This document shows positions 59,089-64,000 of a stretch of DNA of 64,000 nucleotides, piece after piece (the stretch's first letter is position 1; each line of letters begins with the position of its first letter). The stretch covers positions 108,187,640 to 108,251,639 of the forward strand of contig NW_026262712.1 in the NCBI RefSeq assembly GCF_021869535.1. Reading direction: 5' to 3'. The stretch comes from Mytilus californianus. Taxonomy: Eukaryota; Mollusca; Bivalvia; Mytilida; Mytilidae. The translations under genes were made by a program, and so were the position numbers. The notes under the pieces were generated by a model, which saw only the letters and a program-made list of their open reading frames with translations, was not told the origin of the DNA and searched no databases.

Positions 59089-59802
59089 CTATGGTGATAC
59101 ACTACTGTAGAACTGTTGACTATAACCAGGATACACAAACGGTGAAATACCACATATATACAGCGAGAACATAGGGGATGGTGAGCAAGACTGCTGACTA
59201 ATGTTACTATTGGATTCCATTGTTATTATTCTTGAACCAGGTTTGCCGACACCAACAAACTGTGATAAATCTGGTGAACCGTTGCAGCTAGTACTTTTGA
59301 TGTGACGTTTTTCTTTCATTCTTCGATTCTGGAACCACCATTTGATTTTATGCTGACTGAGTTTGAGTTTCTTGGCGAGCACATGACGATCTTCAATCTG
59401 GATGTATTTGCTGTTACTGTAGTATCGTTCTAGTTCCAACAGTGGCGAGTTTGTGTAGGTAGTTCTGGCTCTCTTTGTTGGTTGATCGGACTTGACCCAG
59501 TCGTCGGAGGAGGAACCAGGTGAAGCACAGTCTCTTGATTCGGAGTCTGTAGAGCTGAAACTGTTGTCATCAGAATGTATTGATTTGTCTTGTCGTTTCC
59601 TCTTGGATTGCGGACGTTGATTTGAGATGGTAAGTGGAAGGATCAATTCTGTTGTACATGAATGGCTGCTGTTTGGTAGATATATTTCGTGAATATGGTT
59701 GACAATAGCGTCAGTACGGACGGGATCTGGAACTCTGCTGCTCTTTGATAGTTCTACAATGCTGAAGGACATCTTGGTTGGAACGTTCTGTTGATAAGCC
59801 AT
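59089..59802 (-). CDS. homeobox gene 3 of 3 (ANTP-like, W47)
   Basis: A 237-aa intronless paralogue in segmental duplication copy 2, starting MAYQQNVPTKMSFSIVELSK. The eh1-like motif is FSIVEL. The homeodomain TKRARTTYTNSPLLELERYY through QHKIKWWFQNRRMKEKR keeps W47, but residue 12, nearly always Gln, is Pro. Frame intact despite near-identity of the duplicated DNA, so it may be functional or recently relaxed. AATAAA (CATTTATTTG on the + strand, about 58960) lies downstream as in gene 1. Confidence 0.9.
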   Translation of the reverse strand: MAYQQNVPTKMSFSIVELSKSSRVPDPVRTDAIVNHIHEIYLPNSSHSCTTELILPLTISNQRPQSKRKRQDKSIHSDDNSFSSTDSESRDCASPGSSSDDWVKSDQPTKRARTTYTNSPLLELERYYSNSKYIQIEDRHVLAKKLKLSQHKIKWWFQNRRMKEKRHIKSTSCNGSPDLSQFVGVGKPGSRIITMESNSNISQQSCSPSPMFSLYICGISPFVYPGYSQQFYSSVSP

Positions 59803-59840
59803 TTGTGTATATTAGTAAATCACCGTTTGAAGACACTTTG

Positions 59841-59876
59841 ACAATGAGCTGCTCTTGTCATTGTACCTGTTTTATA
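59841..59876 (-). promoter_or_regulatory. TATA box and palindrome of homeobox gene 3
   Basis: TATAAAA at 59876-59870; ACAATGA 59841-59847 and TCATTGT 59858-59864, again 10 nt apart. Confidence 0.6.
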
Positions 59877-60163
59877 CTCTTCCTTGTTAATTACTTATAA
59901 CGAGTCATAACGGTTCTTGTCAAAACAATGTAGTGGTCAGTTTAAGGAATCAGTGACAAGCCACGCTTTACTGTCAATTAAACCATTGTGGTGACGTCAG
60001 CCTATTCATTAACCGTGGATTCTTTTTCTAGAATCAACGCTTCCTAAATCTGCCGCTGAAATGGACTCACCAAATTATATTCAATTGTTTCCTTTGTGTG
60101 TCTAATTTAATTAAGGTTGAATTGGCTAACTACTGATTTCTGTTCACTAATGGAATTAGTATA

Positions 60164-60252
60164 TGTAAGAGAATGATAATCCCTTTCATCATGATTAAGT
60201 ACGAGCGTTAGCGAGTACTTATCATGAAGTAAGGGATTATCATTCTCTTACA
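60164..60252. repeat. 89-bp near-perfect palindrome (foldback element)
   Basis: TGTAAGAGAATGATAATCCC at the left is exactly mirrored by GGGATTATCATTCTCTTACA at the right. The centre is AAGTACGAGCGTTAGCGAGT then ACTT. Design like the palindrome at 31444-31624. Confidence 0.9.
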
Positions 60253-60289
60253 AACTTAGAATATTGTAAAGTGCTCAAGGCTCAAATGA

Positions 60290-62025
60290 TCTCTTGATTG
60301 TTTGTATTCAAGAATTAGTGTCAATGATACTTGGTAAGCAGTTGTGTTAGCATAGGCACATCTCATTACGGTACCATGGAGAATATTTGGCCCAACCCCC
60401 TTAGTCATGGTCTATTGACTTTGAAACTTTGCATAGTTTTACTTACATGTATAAGTTTGTGTTTAGGTCAGTTTAGGTGGAACCACTTGTGGTAGGTCAA
60501 TGATATTTGGTGTGCAGTTGTATAAACTTTGTCATTTCTAATTTCCATTGAGATTATTTGGCCCCGCCCCCTCAAGCATGCTCTTTTTACTTGGAGACAT
60601 ACGTTGTTTTGAAATTTCATTTATTAGCTATAGCTTTTGATTAGGTTAGTATTAGGGAAACCAATAGTGGAAAGTTAATGATAATTGGCCTGCAGATGTA
60701 GAAGCATTAGTACGTCTCATTTCCATAGAGTATATTTGGTCCTTACCACTCAGTCATATGCATGATCTATTGACTTTTACTTAGTTTACATTAGTTTGTG
60801 ATTATTATGATTATGACAGTTTAAGATTACCAGTAATCTTAAGTCAAAGCTATTTGGTATGAGAATGTATTGGTATTTAAAAGTTTCATTTCCATGGATA
60901 TTAATTACATAACCCCAACCCCTCATTATGGTTCATTGACTTAGAAATTGAATTTGTGTTAAGGTTTCTTTAAAGGGAACGACTCATGAAAAGTCAATGG
61001 TATTTGGTAAGCAGTTGTATAAACATTTTTCCTTAGATACTGTTCTTGGGTCTGTACAGGAAGTTTTATCTAGCACTAATTGTATATTTTTATTGTTGAT
61101 ATTCACCCCATATGTACCAAGTGTTAGATTAGTTTTATTGATATTAAAGAAATTTCTTGGTATTCCTAAACGGAAGATTTTATACACATAGAAGAAGAAG
61201 TATACTTAACAACAAAATTATTTTCATTTACCTGTGTATAATATGACGCAGGTTTCTTCAAAAGCGATGATTTTCTAAAAATTGTTTGAAATTTCACAGT
61301 GATATCATACTTTAACTTTGTTTAAACCTGATTATTTACTTCTGACTTTAATTACTTATCCCTTGTAATTTTTTATTAACTGTGTATTTGCACTCAGGTG
61401 TCACAGGTCAAATTTATTCGTTCATTGTGTGTTAATTTACGTTTTTTGATTGAGTTAAGCCTTTCAATTGATATTTTATAGTGTGTTTTTCTATGTTGTG
61501 ATGTTATACTATTGTTTCAGAAAAGGGAGAAGGTTTGGTACCATTAACACGTTTAATCCCGCTGCAAATGTTTGCACCTGTCCTAAGTCAGGAATCTGAT
61601 TACAGTAGTTGTCGTCTGTTTGTGTAGTTCATACGTGTTTCTCGTTTCTCGTTTTTATATAGATTAGACCGTTGGTTTTTCCGTTTGAATGTTTTTACAG
61701 TTTTACGCTAGTAATTTTTTGGGGCCCTTTATAGCTTGCTGTTCGGTGTGAGCCAATGCTCCGTGTTGAAGGCCGTACCTTGACCTACAATGGTGTTCTT
61801 TTATAAATTGTAACTTGGATGGAGAGTTGTCTCATTGGCACTCATACCACATCTTCCTAATCTATTGGCACATCTCATTTCCATGGAGATTGATAAACAC
61901 TGTACCATCAATCATGGTTCATTGTCTTTGAATATCGTTTACATGTATTTCAATTATAATTGTAACATTTGCATTATCAAAATAACAAATAGGCAAAACA
62001 TGTCTCTGTCTTAACAGCTTATTAT
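60290..62025 (+). mobile_element. CTCGCC-family body split by an insertion
   Basis: 60290-61030 has five units with ATGATATTTGG(T/G)...GCAGTTGT and CCATGGAGA(A/T)TATTTGGCCC; the last part resumes at 61861 (ATTGGCACATCTCATTTCCA) and ends AGGCAAAACATGTCTCTGTC. The 830-bp insertion includes a reverse repeat A (61490-61855). The left hairpin is not visible. Confidence 0.65.
61490..61855 (-). repeat. dispersed repeat A, reverse
   Basis: CCTGTCCTAAGTCAGGAATC, GGCCGTACCTTGACCTACAA and GGAGAGTTGTCTCATTGGCA then CTCATACCACATCTTCC. Confidence 0.75.
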
Positions 62026-62044
62026 AGATTAGACAAGTACAATT

Positions 62045-62690
62045 ATTATAAAAATAAGAAGTTATGGTATGATTGCCAATCAGACAACTATCCACCAAAA
62101 TTCAAATGACTTGGATGTAAGCAATTATAGGCAACTGTACAGCCATCAAAAATGTATGTTGCATCATTGCTAGGCCATTATAACAACATCAGCATTTATT
62201 GTAAATTACACCAATTCAGATAGTTTCAGGTATGCTTAGATAATTGTGCATAGTGGCACCAGCTGATCCCACTAAAACCACTAATATGGCATATTCAAAC
62301 TCTAGTACATGTACATAGTGGAATTAAACCATACACCACTGTTGGACACCATTATTGAAATTATTATTCTGATAAGAATATTCCTCCATGCAGACCGCAA
62401 CAATTAGCAAAACCTACATGTATACTGCATTGTAAGCTATAAACGACCACGAAATGACAAATGTAAAACCAATAAAGCAGCCTGATTAATGTACAAAGCA
62501 ATTATGAAAATTAAATATGATATACATGTATATACAGCAACAATCAACAATCACCAAACTCCTGGGTCCTCACTATGGACAGTTGCATACAGAATGTGGC
62601 AGGTTAAACATGTTAGCTGGCACAAAACTCTCCCCTAATATGGGACAGTGTATGTGCATAATCTCAGACATTGAATCTTTAATAAATATA
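62045..62690 (+). repeat. dispersed repeat A, diverged
   Basis: AAAATAAGAAGTTATGGTAT, TTGCCAATCAGACAACTATC, CTATAAACGACCACGAAATG, GAATGTGGCAGGTTAAACAT then GTTAGCTGG. About 250 bp between 62150 and 62400 does not match. Confidence 0.6.
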
Positions 62691-62904
62691 TTGGAAATAA
62701 CTTTCGAAAGTGGTAGGATTGGATAGCAGAAACATTACGGTACAAACATTATTTGATACTTGAGAAATAGCTGAGATAAACAAATTCACCAATTCTTCCA
62801 CAATATTCATCTTAACATCTGCCAAGTTTGCCTTTGGTTTTATAATTAACAGTTATATGTACACTAGGATATGTAATGTCCCAGATCTACATTAAAACAT
62901 AACT

Positions 62905-63562
62905 AAATAAACTGTTGGCACAGAGATATGTCTCGCCTGTCCACTTAAAATTCAGAAAAAGACAATCTGATGGACAGCAACATTGCTCATTAATTCAAAT
63001 TCGCTGGAACATGATCTTGCGGGCAGGGCCTAGAAATGGTCGACAAACTGAGATGCACTGATAGTAATGCAACTTTATACAAAATATCATTGATCTGTCA
63101 CAAGTAGTTCTTACCAAACTGACTTAAGCATAAAACTTAACATTGAAACTGCTAATTAATTCAAAGTCATTGGACTTTAACCAGGGGACAGGGCCGCAGA
63201 ATAGTCGTCAAACAGATATGTACTAATAGTAATGCAACTTCATACAAAATATTATTGATCTATCACAAGTAGTTCCTATCAAACTAACTTAAGCAGAAAA
63301 CTTAACATTGAAAATTGCTAGTTAATTCAAAGTTGCTGGACCATGACCTAGGTGGCAGGGCCTCGAAATAGTCGTCAAACTAATATGTACTGATAGTAAT
63401 GCAACTTTATATTAAATATCAATGATCTATCACAAGTAGTTCCTATCAAACTAAATAAGCAGAAAACTTAAAAATTGTTGACGCCACTGCCGCAGCCGCA
63501 GTCGTCGCCGGAAAAGCAATCCCTATGTCTCGCTTTCCGCGACTTTCGTCGCAGGCGAGACA
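62905..63562 (-). mobile_element. CTCGCC hairpin element, reverse
   Basis: On the - strand the left hairpin is TGTCTCGCCTGCGACGAAAG then TCGCGGAAAGCGAGACA (63562-63526), followed by GGCGACGACTGCGGCTGCGG. Internal units contain ATGCAACTTTATACAAAATA in the + reading. The right end GGCGAGACATATCTCTG is at 62937-62920. This copy supplies the empty site for the SINE at 55323. Confidence 0.8.
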
Positions 63563-63634
63563 AAAATATACATTGCTATACAGTTATGAGTACTTACGAT
63601 CCTTCATCCTGTCGATGCTGTTAACGTTTCTGCG

Positions 63635-63738
63635 GCTCTTTTCACAAAAAATCTTAAGAGTAAAAATACTCGTCAGTCATACACATTTCAGTATAACTAA
63701 CGATCAATTTTAATCGTAAGATTTTTTGTGAAAAGAGT
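63635..63738. repeat. inverted repeat, 21-bp arms
   Basis: GCTCTTTTCACAAAAAATCT then TAA and TTAAGATTTTTTGTGAAAAG-type arms (63635-63657, 63716-63738; the right arm reads TAAGATTTTTTGTGAAAAGA) enclose about 60 bp. Probably a small foldback element. Confidence 0.7.
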
Positions 63739-64000
63739 CGCTGGAACTGTTTATGACGTCTTTAGACTAAATCCGTTGACTGTATAGTGATTGATACTTT
63801 AGTCTGAGAGAACCCGATTTATTATATACATTATATTTGGCTTTGAACTAGCTTTCTGTGTACTCTTATATCGGTGCTTTATGACTATTGGAATTTGTGT
63901 TACTTGTTATACCGAATTGATGTTTACAGTTTGTTCTTACGTTGTGCTATTTCACCACTGTCCCAGGTTATTGGAGAAGGATTGAGTCATGAGCCTGTAA

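Larger units (their letters stand above)
56670..59981. repeat. segmental duplication, copy 2 (with homeobox gene 3)
   Basis: Starts at GTGGAGATGGGTTACGCATA and parallels 49500-53005. It lacks the 388-bp TTAA MITE and contains about 210 bp of repeat-A-like sequence (57769-57981) missing from copy 1. Similarity ends after TTTACTGTCAATTAA at about 59980. Confidence 0.9.

Overview
The window looks like nuclear DNA of a bivalve mollusc, most likely a Mytilus-type mussel. That is an inference from three things: AT-rich, intron-rich eukaryotic genes; tRNA-derived SINEs ending in CAAT repeats; and several high-copy dispersed repeat families of bivalve character. No prokaryotic features, CRISPR arrays or functional tRNA/rRNA genes were seen.

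There are five real protein-coding loci. (1) About 3.9-29.9 kb, + strand: the 3' part of MCM8, the AAA+ helicase of homologous recombination. I traced 17 consecutive phase-consistent exons encoding 452 residues, from just before the Walker A exon to the stop codon; the N-terminal exons lie upstream of the window. (2) 33.3-44.2 kb, - strand: a complete 12-exon kynurenine/glutamine aminotransferase (KYAT family, 447 aa), tail-to-tail with MCM8. (3-5) 47.7-59.8 kb, - strand: three intronless paralogous homeobox genes (243, 237 and 237 aa). All have tryptophan at homeodomain position 47, and all share an upstream TATA box plus an ACAATGA/TCATTGT palindrome. The second and third lie in a roughly 3.4-kb segmental duplication.

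The rest is mostly repeats. The large third traced MCM8 intron holds a decayed THAP/DDE transposon, tandem repeats, nested hairpin-ended elements and a hammerhead-ribozyme relic. Other introns and intergenic regions hold TA-flanked MITEs, near-perfect palindromes, LINE reverse-transcriptase fragments, SINEs and poly-C tracts. Several elements can be delimited exactly because the window also holds the matching empty site.

The most unusual features are these. MCM8 has at least five independent tandem duplications centred on exons: exon 4 of the traced set as four copies with splice sites, most of exon 12 as twelve copies each with a 5' splice site, and decayed copies beside exons 5, 7 and 17. 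Several repeat families share a design in which a left-end hairpin and a right-end inverted repeat match each other but differ between families. A 397-bp foldback element carries eight CACGTG E-boxes. The homeodomains carry W47.
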